In this document: piece after piece, positions 46,036 through 54,997 of the stretch
Layout: each line of letters opens with the position of its first letter
Numbering within the stretch: the first letter of the stretch is position 1
NCBI RefSeq assembly: GCF_030412785.1
Contig: NZ_CP125295.1
Location: 4,278,001 to 4,342,000, forward strand
DNA from: Paraburkholderia sabiae
GTDB lineage: Bacteria; Pseudomonadota; Gammaproteobacteria; Burkholderiales; Burkholderiaceae
Length of the DNA: 64,000 nt
Direction: 5' to 3'
Notes under the pieces: generated by a model
The model's input: the letters and a program-made list of their open reading frames with translations, nothing else
What the model was told of the DNA's origin: nothing
Database searches by the model: none
Program-made: the position numbers and the translations under genes

Positions 46036-46872
46036 TCAGTCCGCGCGTTTGTACGTCTGCAGTCCGGGCTTGATCGACTTCTGGTCGAGGAATTGCCGCA
46101 GTCCTTCCTCGCGCCCGTTCTCGGGATCGCGCAGTTGGGCCTGATCGAGTTTTGCGTACAGATAGTCCTCGTTCTGCTCCCACGTCAGTTCGCGGCAGCG
46201 TTTGAAACCATGCTTCGCGACCCGCAGCACGACCGGATTCTTTTCAAGCAGCTTCGCCGCGAGAGCGACCGTCTCCGCACGCAGCTGTTCGCGCGGCACG
46301 CTCTTGTTGACGAGACCCATTGCGGCGGCTTCCGTGCCCGTGAACGTTTCACCCGTCATGATGTAGTAGAGCGCCTGACGATGTCCGACCGTATCGGCCA
46401 TCGCCTTGCTGACCAGATTGCCCGGCGGAATGCCCCAGTTGATCTCGGAGAGGCCGAACACGGCTTCGTCGGCGGCGATCGCGAGATCGCATGCGACCAG
46501 CGGCGAGAAGCCGCCGCCGAAGCACCAGCCATTGACCATTGCGATGGTCGGCTTCGAATACATGCGCAGCAGCTTCCATTGCCATTGACACGCATCGCGA
46601 CGGATTTTTTCCTGCAGGATTTCCGGACCTGCGTCGACTTCGCGGAAATACTCCTTCAGATCCATGCCTGCTGTCCATGCGTCGCCGGCGCCCGTGAGCA
46701 CGAGTACCTGCGCGTCGGCGTCGAGTTCCAGTGTTTCGAGCACCTGCACCATCTCGCTGTTGAGCGTCGGGCTCATCGCATTGCGCTTCTCCGGGCGATT
46801 GAACGTCACCCATGCGATGCCTTCTTCTACCTTGACGTCGACCGTCTTCCAGCGATCCTCATAACTTGCCAT
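46036..46872 (-). CDS. ech: Hydroxycinnamoyl-CoA hydratase-lyase
   Basis: 278 residues from MASYEDRWKTVDVKVEEGI. The crotonase fold motifs are present: GDAWTAGMDLKEYF (oxyanion loop), then NGWCFGGGFSPLVACDLAIAA with the catalytic Glu in LSEINWGIPPGN. This is characteristic of enoyl-CoA hydratase/aldolases that hydrate feruloyl-CoA and cleave it to vanillin plus acetyl-CoA. The start at 46872 is chosen since upstream residues in the open frame lie across the operator region. First gene of the leftward operon. Confidence 0.95.
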   Translation of the reverse strand: MASYEDRWKTVDVKVEEGIAWVTFNRPEKRNAMSPTLNSEMVQVLETLELDADAQVLVLTGAGDAWTAGMDLKEYFREVDAGPEILQEKIRRDACQWQWKLLRMYSKPTIAMVNGWCFGGGFSPLVACDLAIAADEAVFGLSEINWGIPPGNLVSKAMADTVGHRQALYYIMTGETFTGTEAAAMGLVNKSVPREQLRAETVALAAKLLEKNPVVLRVAKHGFKRCRELTWEQNEDYLYAKLDQAQLRDPENGREEGLRQFLDQKSIKPGLQTYKRAD

Positions 46873-46943
46873 GTTCGTAGCTCCAGCGCGCCTTGCGCGC
46901 ATCAGTGGTTGCGTTCCTGAAGTCACCCGATAAATTTCGTTGT

Positions 46944-46960
46944 TATCAGGTAGCCTGATA
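46944..46960. promoter_or_regulatory. MarR-type operator 1
   Basis: TATCAGG-TAG-CCTGATA, a perfect dyad with 7-base arms, 72 bases upstream of the ech start. It is one of four copies and the nearest to ech, and likely overlaps the ech promoter. Confidence 0.8.
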
Positions 46961-46970
46961 CAAAGTCTAT

Positions 46971-46987
46971 TATCAAGTTGCCTGATA
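46971..46987. promoter_or_regulatory. MarR-type operator 2
   Basis: TATCAAG-TTG-CCTGATA, one arm mismatch, 27 bases centre to centre from operator 1. The spacing allows two dimers to bind side by side. Confidence 0.75.
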
Positions 46988-47152
46988 CACAATCGTCGGC
47001 TTGTTGGTGAAAACCCCTGGTTACGGGATTGGGCGACGAAACTTTGAGCCGTTATGCACGCGCAGAGCTCGTTCGTACGGCGCTCACCGGGCAACATGCA
47101 CCCCGCGTCCCTGCATCTCCTGGGGTATTCACCAAAGACATTAACCTTGCGT

Positions 47153-47169
47153 TGTCAGGTGGCCTGATA
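47153..47169. promoter_or_regulatory. MarR-type operator 3
   Basis: TGTCAGG-TGG-CCTGATA, one arm mismatch, 136 bases upstream of the MFS start. It probably controls the rightward transporter-porin-esterase transcript. Confidence 0.7.
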
Positions 47170-47226
47170 TTAAATGCGCTCCATCGCGACGACGCCCAGC
47201 GTGTTCTCAGGAACACGCTTTTATTC

Positions 47227-47259
47227 GCCTTCTATATCAGGTAACCTGATATAGAAGGC
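47227..47259. promoter_or_regulatory. MarR-type operator 4, extended 33-bp palindrome
   Basis: The TATCAGG-TAA-CCTGATA core (47235-47251) is extended on both sides to perfect 15-base arms, from GCCTTCTATATCAGG to its exact complement. It lies 46 bases before the MFS start, where it could block transcription; as RNA it could also form a hairpin in the leader. Confidence 0.8.
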
Positions 47260-47304
47260 TGCCTGAAACCGTTCGCGAAACCGACACAACAACAGGTGAC
47301 AGAC

Positions 47305-48549
47305 ATGAAATCCACGAGAACTGCACTGCCAGGAGACAGCATTACAGCGCAGCCCGCCGCCAGCACGGGCGTCGTTATGACATTGAGCCTCTGTTTCGCG
47401 ATCGCGCTGCTGGAGGGACTCGATCTGCAATCCGTCGGCGTCGCGGCGCCGCGCATGGCGCGTGAATTCGGGCTGACGGTCGCGCAAATGGGGATCGCGT
47501 TCAGCGCGGGCACCTTTGGACTCTTGCCGGGCGCGATGTTCGGAGGACGTCTCGCCGACCGCGTCGGACGCAAGCGTGTGCTGATTCTGTCGGCATGCAT
47601 TTTTGGCCTTCTGTCGATCGCGACTGCGATGGTGTCGAGCTTCAGCATGCTGGTGATCGTGCGCGTGCTGACGGGCATGGGACTTGGCGGCGCGCTGCCG
47701 AACCTGATTGCTCTTTCTTCGGAAGCCGTGTCGCCGAAGGCACGCAATACGGCTGTGAGCGTGATGTATTGCGGCATTCCGTTTGGCGGCGTGATCGCAT
47801 CGATCATCGGGATCATCAGCATCGGTGACACGGACTGGCGGCACATTTTCTATGTCGGCGGCGCGGGGCCGCTCGTGCTCGTGCCGCTGCTGATTGCATT
47901 CCTGCCTGAATCCAGTGCGTTCAGAAAAACATCGCGTGGAGCCAATGCGCAACCCGCGCCCGTCGGCGAAGTGCTGTTCGGCGCCAATCGCGGTCTGTCC
48001 ACGCTGCAAATCTGGATCAGCTATTTCTGCACGCTGATCGTCCTCTACTTCCTGCTCAACTGGCTGCCGTCGCTGATGGCCGCGCGGGGTCTCGCGCGTG
48101 CCGAAGTCGGCTATGTGCAGATCTTCTTCAATATCGGCGGCGGACTGGGCGCGCTCTTCATCGGCATGTTGATGGACCGGCTGCGTGGCGGCGCGGTCGT
48201 GTCGGGCATGTACGTCGGCATCATCGCGTCGCTCGCCGCCTTGTCGGTCGCACCGGGATTCGCGGCGCTTGCCGTTTCGGCGTTCTTCGCCGGCATGTTC
48301 GTGATCGGTGGCCAATCGGTGCTCTATGCGCTCGCCGCGGTCTTCTACCCGACGCCGATGCGCGGCACGGGCGTCGGCGCTGCGGTGGCAGCGGGCCGCA
48401 TCGGCTCCGTGGTCGGGCCGCTCGCAGCAGGGCAGTTGCTGGCGATGGGCCGCAGTTCGTCGACGGTGATCGGCGCGAGCATCCCCGTCACGCTGATCGC
48501 TGCCGTTGCCGCGTTGCTGTTGATCCGCCGTCCACGCGCGGTGGACTGA
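47305..48549 (+). CDS. MFS aromatic acid:H+ symporter, likely hydroxycinnamate importer
   Basis: 414 residues from MKSTRTALPGDS; AGGTGA is just upstream (an in-frame GTG at 47296 is possible). Helix 1 carries LLEGLDLQSVGVAAP, typical of the AAHS group (with the conserved Asp), and the loop after helix 2 is GGRLADRVGRKR. Twelve helices are expected. Divergent from ech and under the same palindromes; it likely imports ferulate or a related acid. The next genes are a porin and a tannase-family esterase. Confidence 0.92.
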   Translation: MKSTRTALPGDSITAQPAASTGVVMTLSLCFAIALLEGLDLQSVGVAAPRMAREFGLTVAQMGIAFSAGTFGLLPGAMFGGRLADRVGRKRVLILSACIFGLLSIATAMVSSFSMLVIVRVLTGMGLGGALPNLIALSSEAVSPKARNTAVSVMYCGIPFGGVIASIIGIISIGDTDWRHIFYVGGAGPLVLVPLLIAFLPESSAFRKTSRGANAQPAPVGEVLFGANRGLSTLQIWISYFCTLIVLYFLLNWLPSLMAARGLARAEVGYVQIFFNIGGGLGALFIGMLMDRLRGGAVVSGMYVGIIASLAALSVAPGFAALAVSAFFAGMFVIGGQSVLYALAAVFYPTPMRGTGVGAAVAAGRIGSVVGPLAAGQLLAMGRSSSTVIGASIPVTLIAAVAALLLIRRPRAVD

Positions 48550-48593
48550 ATCCCCTTTTTCGATAACAACACACGACGTTTGGAGACAACGAG

Positions 48594-49739
48594 ATGCACG
48601 CAACAACGATCCGGCTTTCCCTGTGCGGCGCGCTCTGCGCGTTCGCGACGAGCGCTTTTGCGCAATCGAGCGTCACGCTGTACGGCATCATCGATACGGG
48701 CATCGAATACGTGTCGCAGGCGAATGCCGCCGGCGACCACGTGTTCCGCATGCCTGCCGTGACAGGCGAATTGCCATCGCGCTGGGGATTGCGCGGCGTC
48801 GAAGATCTGGGTGGCGGCTATAGTGCGGTATTCACGCTCGAAAGCGGCTTCAATGTGCGCGACGGCAGTTCAGGGCAGGGCGGCCGGTTGTTCGGACGCC
48901 AGGCGTTCGTCGGCCTCAAGAGCGCGACGTACGGCACGGTCGCGTTCGGCCGGCAATACACGATGACCTACCTCGCGTTGCAGGGCGCCGACATCATCGG
49001 GCCGGACATTTACGGCATGGGTTCGCTCGATGCCTATGTGCCCAATGCGCGCACCGACAACGCCGTGACCTACATCGGCAGCTACAAGGGCTTCACGCTG
49101 GGCGCGGGTTATTCGTTTGGACGCGATTCGGCGGGTACGGGCAACTCGCCGGGGCAGGGCACGTGCGCGGGCTCGGTGCCCGGTCACGCAACCGAATGCC
49201 GCGACTGGTCCGTGATGCTCAAGTACGACGCGCCGTACTTCGGCATCGCTGCGTCGTACGAAGAGCAGCGCGGCGGCACCAACGCAGCCGCCAACTTCTT
49301 CGATGGCGTGGCAACCACGCCGCTCACCAGTGCCGCCGACAAGGATGCCCGCACGCACGTCAGCGCATATGCGCAATACGCCGGCATGAAGCTGGGCGCG
49401 GGCTGGCTCGGGCGGCGCGTGGTGACCGATTCGCCCGCTGTGGCGAATGTGCGCTCCGACCTTTTCTTCGTGGGTGCGTCGTATCTCGTGACGCCTGCGT
49501 TTCTGGTCGACGGCGAGGTCTTTCGCATCGTCAATGCCGACCACGACACGCGCGCGACGATGGGCACGCTGCGTACCACTTACCTGCTGAGCAAGCGCTC
49601 GTCCGTGTACGCACAGGCCGCGTATCTCGCCAACAGCGCAAAGGGGCGCTATTCGGTGAGCGGCGGCGGTGGCGGCACGACGCCCGGCGCGGGCATGGGA
49701 CAGACGGGCGTGATGGTCGGCATCAAACACATGTTCTAG
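48594..49739 (+). CDS. Gram-negative outer-membrane porin
   Basis: 381 residues. Signal peptide ending SAFAQSSVTLYGIIDTG, the family start; RWGLRGVEDLGGGYSAVFTLESGF; and a C-terminal Phe in VGIKHMF. It probably lets aromatic acids or their esters through the outer membrane. It starts 44 bases after the transporter and ends 10 bases before the esterase, so all three are one transcript. Confidence 0.95.
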   Translation: MHATTIRLSLCGALCAFATSAFAQSSVTLYGIIDTGIEYVSQANAAGDHVFRMPAVTGELPSRWGLRGVEDLGGGYSAVFTLESGFNVRDGSSGQGGRLFGRQAFVGLKSATYGTVAFGRQYTMTYLALQGADIIGPDIYGMGSLDAYVPNARTDNAVTYIGSYKGFTLGAGYSFGRDSAGTGNSPGQGTCAGSVPGHATECRDWSVMLKYDAPYFGIAASYEEQRGGTNAAANFFDGVATTPLTSAADKDARTHVSAYAQYAGMKLGAGWLGRRVVTDSPAVANVRSDLFFVGASYLVTPAFLVDGEVFRIVNADHDTRATMGTLRTTYLLSKRSSVYAQAAYLANSAKGRYSVSGGGGGTTPGAGMGQTGVMVGIKHMF

Positions 49740-49749
49740 GAGACATCGG

Positions 49750-51459
49750 ATGAAGAAGTCTGCGATTGCTGTATGCGTGTCGGCCACGCTCGCCGCCTGC
49801 GGGGGCTCGTCGAATACGACTTCGTCGGCGCTGCCGCAGTTGAGCGCCGCGACACCCGCGACGCTCATCGGGAGTTGCGCGGCGCTCGCCGCGAAGCTGT
49901 CGTTCGCGAACACGACGTTCACGTCCGTGACGGATGTGCCCGCAGGCACGCTGAAGGTGGCCGGCAAGTCGATTGCCGAGCATTGCGTGATCGAAGGGCA
50001 GATGAACCAGCGCGTGAGCGCAGTCGATGGAAAGACATATGCGATCGGCTTCGAGATGCGTCTGCCCATCGCGTGGAATGGCCGCTTCTTCTATCAGGCC
50101 AATGGCGGACTCGATGGCAATGTCGTGACGGCGACGGGCGAAATCGGCGGTGGCGGTCCGCTCAACGATGCGCTCAATATGGGCTTCGCTGTCATCAGTT
50201 CGGACGCGGGGCATGCGTCGGCGCAGAATCCGCTTTTCGGTCTCGATCCGCAGGCGCGCATCGATTACGGCTACAACGCCGTCGCGACGCTCACGCCGAT
50301 GGCGAAGCAAACGATCAAGACCGCCTATGGCAAGGCGCCCGATCGCAGTTACTTCGACGGCTGCTCGAACGGCGGGCGGCACGCGATGGTGGCTGCCGCG
50401 AGATCGTCGGCGCAGTACGACGGCATCATTGCAGGCGATCCCGGCTTTCATCTGCCGAAGGCTGCGATTGGCGAGATGTGGGGCGCGCAGCAGTTCGCCA
50501 AGGTTGCAACTGCGACGACATCGACGGGTTTGCCCGACATCACGACTGGCTTTACGGCAGCGGAGCGCCAACTGGTAGCGTCGCGAATCATTGCGAAGTG
50601 CGACGCGCTCGACGGCGTGACGGACGGCATGGTGCAGGATATCAAGGCATGTCAGGTGAACTTCAGTCTCGCCAACGACGTGCCGACGTGTTCGAGCAAT
50701 GTGCGCGACGGCACCTGTCTGACGGCTGCACAGAAGGATGCCATCGGTAATGTGTTTTCGGGGGCGCGCAACAGCGCGGGCACGGCGCTTTACGCGAGTT
50801 TTCCGTATGACGTGGGCGTCAACGGCGCCAACTGGGCACAGTGGAAGCAGAGCAATTCGATCACGCTCGATCCTGCCGCCGCCGCATTCACGTTCACAAC
50901 GCCACCGCAAAGTGCATCATTGCTGAGCCAGTTGTCGTCGTATGCGCTGAACTTCAGCATGGACAACGATGCTCCGAAGATCTTCGCGACGAGCGGCGTG
51001 TATACGGAATCGTCATGGTCGTTCATGGCACCGCCCGACGAGACCAATCTCAGCGCATTGAAGCAGCGCGGCGCAAAGCTGATGGTCTATCACGGCACGA
51101 GCGACCCGGTGTTTTCATCGAACGATACGACCGACTGGTATCAGCGTCTGATGGCCGCGAACGGCGGCGACGCGAGCAACTTCGCGCGGCTGTACACGGT
51201 AGCGGGTATGAACCATTGTTCGGGCGGCCCGACTGCAGATCAGTTCGATATGTTGACGCCAATGATTGCGTGGGTCGAGCAGGGCAAGGCACCCGACAGC
51301 GTGATCGCGACGGCACGCGACGCCAGCAACGCGGTACCGAACAGCGAAGTGCCCGCCGACTGGGGCGCGGGTCGTACGCGGCCGCTGTGTCCGTATCCGA
51401 AAGTTGCGCGTTACAAGGGCGGTGACGCCAACTCGGCCGCGAGTTTTTCGTGTAGCTGA
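49750..51459 (+). CDS. Tannase/feruloyl esterase-family lipoprotein
   Basis: 569 residues. Lipobox LAAC at about residue 14-17 marks a lipoprotein facing periplasm or surface. The nucleophile elbow is GCSNGGRH. The later acid Asp region is YHGTSDPVFS and the catalytic His is in AGMNHCSGGP, with a paired-Cys arrangement (Cys next to the Ser and His) typical of the tannase family. It should hydrolyse feruloyl or related phenolic esters, feeding the import and catabolic genes around it. The RBS AGGAGACAT precedes the ATG. Confidence 0.92.
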   Translation: MKKSAIAVCVSATLAACGGSSNTTSSALPQLSAATPATLIGSCAALAAKLSFANTTFTSVTDVPAGTLKVAGKSIAEHCVIEGQMNQRVSAVDGKTYAIGFEMRLPIAWNGRFFYQANGGLDGNVVTATGEIGGGGPLNDALNMGFAVISSDAGHASAQNPLFGLDPQARIDYGYNAVATLTPMAKQTIKTAYGKAPDRSYFDGCSNGGRHAMVAAARSSAQYDGIIAGDPGFHLPKAAIGEMWGAQQFAKVATATTSTGLPDITTGFTAAERQLVASRIIAKCDALDGVTDGMVQDIKACQVNFSLANDVPTCSSNVRDGTCLTAAQKDAIGNVFSGARNSAGTALYASFPYDVGVNGANWAQWKQSNSITLDPAAAAFTFTTPPQSASLLSQLSSYALNFSMDNDAPKIFATSGVYTESSWSFMAPPDETNLSALKQRGAKLMVYHGTSDPVFSSNDTTDWYQRLMAANGGDASNFARLYTVAGMNHCSGGPTADQFDMLTPMIAWVEQGKAPDSVIATARDASNAVPNSEVPADWGAGRTRPLCPYPKVARYKGGDANSAASFSCS

Positions 51460-51666
51460 AGTTGAGTGAAGTGAGGCGGAGAACCGGTTGCACCCAGATC
51501 GGTCCCCGCTCGTCACTAACCTTCAGTCGGGCTGATCGGCAAAATACCGGGTCCGGCCATATTCGGCCGCTCGACACATTGGCCAAGATCGTCAACAATC
51601 GGAGGTCAAGCACTAAATCGACAATGTCGAGGCCGACGAAAATCGTTGATCCGAAGGAGCTCTAAA

Positions 51667-52113
51667 ATGACAACTAGCGGCGTCGCTCCGATCGAACCAA
51701 TCAATATTGGTCAACTGAGCATCCAATACCTGATTGATGGAACTGCGACTGGCGGGATGGGCGTGTTCGAATTGACTGTGGCTCCCGGTTCACAAGTCCC
51801 GCCGCCACACAGCCACACACGCAACGAAGAGTGCGTCTATGTGCTGGAGGGCCTACTTCGGTACTCGGTCGACGGGGTGATGCGAGACCTGGCACCGGGA
51901 GAATGGATGTTTACTCCACGTGGGTCGGTTCATCACTTTAGCAACCCGCACAATGACACGGCCCGCGCACTGATCGTCCTTACGCCCGACATAGGTGTTC
52001 AGTATTTTCGTGATGTCGGAGCAATCGTGAACACCGGTGGTCCGCCCGACCGCTCGAAGCTCATCAATGTCATGTCCAGGTACGGACTGGTGCCGGCGCT
52101 ACCGTCACAATGA
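51667..52113 (+). CDS. Cupin-domain protein
   Basis: 148 residues from MTTSGVAPIEPINIGQ, with AAGGAG upstream. A single cupin barrel: motif 1 PPPHSHTRNEECVYVLEGLLRYSVDG (His, His, Glu metal ligands) and motif 2 PRGSVHHFSNPHNDTARALIV. Proteins like this bind a metal and often act as small-molecule isomerases, dioxygenases or sensors; no substrate can be assigned. It is separate from the esterase (about 200 bases) and the lipoprotein operon (350 bases). Confidence 0.88.
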   Translation: MTTSGVAPIEPINIGQLSIQYLIDGTATGGMGVFELTVAPGSQVPPPHSHTRNEECVYVLEGLLRYSVDGVMRDLAPGEWMFTPRGSVHHFSNPHNDTARALIVLTPDIGVQYFRDVGAIVNTGGPPDRSKLINVMSRYGLVPALPSQ

Positions 52114-52463
52114 AACCCGGGCGCTGAACGTCGGCTTTCAGAAAGCCAATCTGATTGCTCCGGGGCGTGCGGCCGGTTGCCGTCAGGCAGTACGTGGCCC
52201 TGAAGAGCCATTCGGTCCACGCACCTCATGGACATTCAGCAGGCCGCTCCACGCAGGTTTCAGACGGACATTCGGACATACGCGCTTGCCGCCACTCGAA
52301 CTCGTGATTGGTGCGGCCCTAATCAACTAAACTGGTCAGTACACCTCCCGCATTTCAGTAAGCGGGCTGCGAACAACGTGTTTGCCTGTGGCGACAGCGT
52401 GCGCGCGATGCCTTCTGCGTACGGCTACATCTCCAGATCGATCCCGGCAAAGAGGGGGTCTTG
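52114..52463. other. Gap with repeat-like sequence and small hairpin
   Basis: 350 bases without a gene. The start (GAACGTCGGCTTTC, near 52128) resembles the dispersed repeat seen at 28797 and 56217. A short hairpin CCCGC/GCGGG lies near 52349-52368. The promoter of the following lipoprotein operon should be here. Confidence 0.4.
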
Positions 52464-53753
52464 ATGAAGCGCATCGTGACGCGGGTGCGAGCTGTCATCT
52501 TCGCTGGCTGCATACTGGCGGGCTGTTCTGCAGCGCCGCCCACGGTTTCAGTGCCTGCTTATCAGAACCGCGCCGTGACACGTACTGAAGGCGGCGTGCA
52601 GGTCTCGACTGCCGTGCTCTCGCCAGCGGAAAGCGCAGCCGTGTACGGCGTCCCGCTCTCAGAAAGGAAGATTCAGCCCGTCTGGATCGAGGTCCGTAAT
52701 CGTGAGGACGGCAACTACTTTCTTCTGTCTCCGGGACTGGATCCGAACTTCTTTCCCGCGTCTGAGGCGGCTGAAGCATTCGGGAACCACGCTTCACACG
52801 ATGAACAGGTCGCGCTCGACAGCCGCTTTCGTGCGCTCGGCTTTCGTAACCCCGTCCGCCCGGGTGAGACGGTATCCGGATTTGTTCTGACCAACCTCCA
52901 CGAAGGCGCAAAGCTCGTGCAGATCGACCTTGTCGCGAAGGGGCGCGCCCAGACTTTTTCGATCTTCGTGCCTGTGCCCGGATTCGAAACCGACTACAAG
53001 CGGAGCCAGGTGTTCAAACGCGCGGCCGATCCTGACGAGCCTATCGTGAACTACACGGACGATGGGAGCTTTCGCGCCGCGGTCGAAGCCCTGCCGTGTT
53101 GCGCGACGAATGAAGATGGCTCGAAGAATGGGGATCCCCTTAATCTCGTGGTTGTCGGCGGTCTCGACGATGCTTTTCCGTCCTTCGTCCGTCGGGGCTG
53201 GAGCGTCACGGAGCAGAAGTGGTCGGGTGCAATCAGGCGGATGATCAGCGCCGCGCTCTCTGGCGAAGCTTATGTCAACGCACCCGTGAGCGACCTTTTC
53301 CTGTTCGGCCACGCACAGGATCTCGCGTTGCAAAAGGCGCGCGGCGATATCCATCAGCGCAATCACATGCGCCTCTGGCTCAGCAACATGCGCTATCACG
53401 GCAAACCCGTCTGGGTGGGACAGGTCAGTCGTGACATCGGAACCCGTCTGACATGGCACACGTCAACGTTTACCACTCACAAGATAGACCCGGACGTCGA
53501 TGAGGCGCGCACCGCGCTGACTGAAGACATGACGTATTCGCAGAATCTGTCGAAGATCGGCCTTTTGAACGGCGTGGTCGCGGCGCCGGAAAGCATGCCG
53601 CGCGAAAATCTGACGACCGACCCGTACTTTACGGATGGCTATCGCATCGTGCTTGTATTCGACCGCGCACCGTCATCGCTTGCAGACATCACCGTCTTCC
53701 CGTGGATCACACCATACAAGGTCATGCGTGTCGCGCCGGGAGCCGGGCCATGA
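52464..53753 (+). CDS. LssY_C-domain lipoprotein, first copy
   Basis: 429 residues from MKRIVTRVRAVIFAGCILAGC, the second Cys being the lipobox; GGGGG lies upstream of the ATG. The N-terminal half (about 40-180) looks like a beta-rich domain beginning VSTAVLSPAESAAVYGVPL. The C-terminal half is an LssY_C domain: LPCCATNEDGSKNGDPLNLVVVG, then APVSDLFLFGHAQDLALQK, QRNHMRLWLSN and IDPDVDEARTALTEDM. In LssY this domain is linked to type I secretion-related membrane proteins; the role of free copies is unknown. It shares a four-base stop/start overlap with the next gene, its paralogue. Confidence 0.85.
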   Translation: MKRIVTRVRAVIFAGCILAGCSAAPPTVSVPAYQNRAVTRTEGGVQVSTAVLSPAESAAVYGVPLSERKIQPVWIEVRNREDGNYFLLSPGLDPNFFPASEAAEAFGNHASHDEQVALDSRFRALGFRNPVRPGETVSGFVLTNLHEGAKLVQIDLVAKGRAQTFSIFVPVPGFETDYKRSQVFKRAADPDEPIVNYTDDGSFRAAVEALPCCATNEDGSKNGDPLNLVVVGGLDDAFPSFVRRGWSVTEQKWSGAIRRMISAALSGEAYVNAPVSDLFLFGHAQDLALQKARGDIHQRNHMRLWLSNMRYHGKPVWVGQVSRDIGTRLTWHTSTFTTHKIDPDVDEARTALTEDMTYSQNLSKIGLLNGVVAAPESMPRENLTTDPYFTDGYRIVLVFDRAPSSLADITVFPWITPYKVMRVAPGAGP

Positions 53754-54997
53754 CCGGGCTGCCTACCACGCATCGCATACGCAAGCGTGCTGCCGTACTG
53801 TTGCTTGCGCTGACGCTGGCGGGATGCGCGACATGGCGTGCGCCGGAGGCCGATTTCACGCCGCTGCGCGAACATGAAGTCAGCGATACCCGTCGCGACG
53901 TGCGCGTGAGCGCCACTGTGCTGAGCAGCGAAGACAGCAAGCGACTGTATGGCGCCGATATCGACGCGACGAAGGTCCAGCCGCTCTGGATCGAAGTACG
54001 CAATGGAACCTCGGAGGCGCTATGGCTATTGCGGTCGGGCACTGACCCGGACTACTTTTCGCCCGACGAGGTCGCGTGGTCCATGCATACGATGTTCGGC
54101 GGTTCAGCTAACACGCGCATGGACGACCATTTCAGAAAGCTCGGCTTCGCCAATCCGATTCCTCCCGGCGCAACCCAGTCGGGCATCCTGTTCACCAACC
54201 CAGATCGCGGCATCAAGCTTGTCAATATCGATGTGTTCGGAAGCCGGACGCTGATCCCTTTTTCGGTCTTTCTGCACGTACCCGACGGCACAGTCGATCC
54301 GGGTCTCGCGCAGATACCTTTCCCGTTTCCCGAGACCGCCATAATTGACTGCCCGGATCTCATGTCGCTGCGCGCCGCAATCGAGCGGCTGCCATGCTGT
54401 GCCACCGATACGACCGGGAAGGTGCAGGGCGATCCGCTGAACGCCGTCGGCGTCGGCCAACTTACCGATATCGGCGCGGCGCTGGTGCGACGCAACTATC
54501 GGCGCGATGCGCGTGAGTTCGATCTTACGCAGCGCGTCTTCGGGCGCGAGGCGGACTTCGTCATGCGCAAGCAGGCGCAGGCAGGCGCCCCTTCGACCTG
54601 GATACGCGGATGGCTCGCACCGATCCGCTTCCAGGGGCAACTGGTCTATGTCGCGCAGGTCGGCCGCCCGGTCGGCGGGCGCTTTGCGCCACGCGGCGAG
54701 ACCCACCTCAAGCTGCATGAGAACGTCGACGAGGCTCGCAACCTGCTCATCCAGGATCTGATGTATTCGGGCGGTCTCGACAAGCTTGGCTTCGCTTACG
54801 GAGTCGGTGAGGCATCGACGACCCATCCACGCGCAACGGTCGACGGCGCGAGCTACTTCACGGACGGTTTGCGCGCGGTCGTGTTTTTCGCAACGAGGCC
54901 GCGCAGCCTTTCCGATGTGGATCTGCTCGACTGGGTGCCGTATCTCGACAGGCGCGACGATCTTCGATCGGGAGCAACGAGCGATGCGCGTCAGTGA
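53750..54997 (+). CDS. LssY_C-domain lipoprotein, second copy
   Basis: 415 residues from MTGLPTTHRIRKRAAVLLLA, lipobox LAGC. Aligned with the previous protein it keeps the same two-part layout: VSATVLSSEDSKRLYGADI, PLWIEVRNGTSEALWLLRSG, LPCCATDTTGKVQGDPLNAVGVG and HENVDEARNLLIQDLMYSGGLDKLGF. The RNH and FGHAQD motifs of the first copy are replaced here by variant residues, so the two have diverged and probably do different jobs. ATG 53750 overlaps the previous TGA. Confidence 0.85.
   Translation: MTGLPTTHRIRKRAAVLLLALTLAGCATWRAPEADFTPLREHEVSDTRRDVRVSATVLSSEDSKRLYGADIDATKVQPLWIEVRNGTSEALWLLRSGTDPDYFSPDEVAWSMHTMFGGSANTRMDDHFRKLGFANPIPPGATQSGILFTNPDRGIKLVNIDVFGSRTLIPFSVFLHVPDGTVDPGLAQIPFPFPETAIIDCPDLMSLRAAIERLPCCATDTTGKVQGDPLNAVGVGQLTDIGAALVRRNYRRDAREFDLTQRVFGREADFVMRKQAQAGAPSTWIRGWLAPIRFQGQLVYVAQVGRPVGGRFAPRGETHLKLHENVDEARNLLIQDLMYSGGLDKLGFAYGVGEASTTHPRATVDGASYFTDGLRAVVFFATRPRSLSDVDLLDWVPYLDRRDDLRSGATSDARQ

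Noticed and set aside
44535..46073. 512-codon rightward open frame opposite vdh
   Set aside because: Antisense to a fully conserved aldehyde dehydrogenase; Arg/His-rich shadow composition.
47221..48606. 461-codon leftward open frame across the ferulate-locus MFS gene
   Set aside because: It is antisense to a clear transporter, is rich in Arg/His/Asp as expected of a GC-rich shadow frame, and has no domain.
48870..50910. Long leftward open frames (about 400 codons each) opposite the porin and esterase
   Set aside because: Both real genes on the other strand are well conserved; the antisense frames are compositional artefacts.
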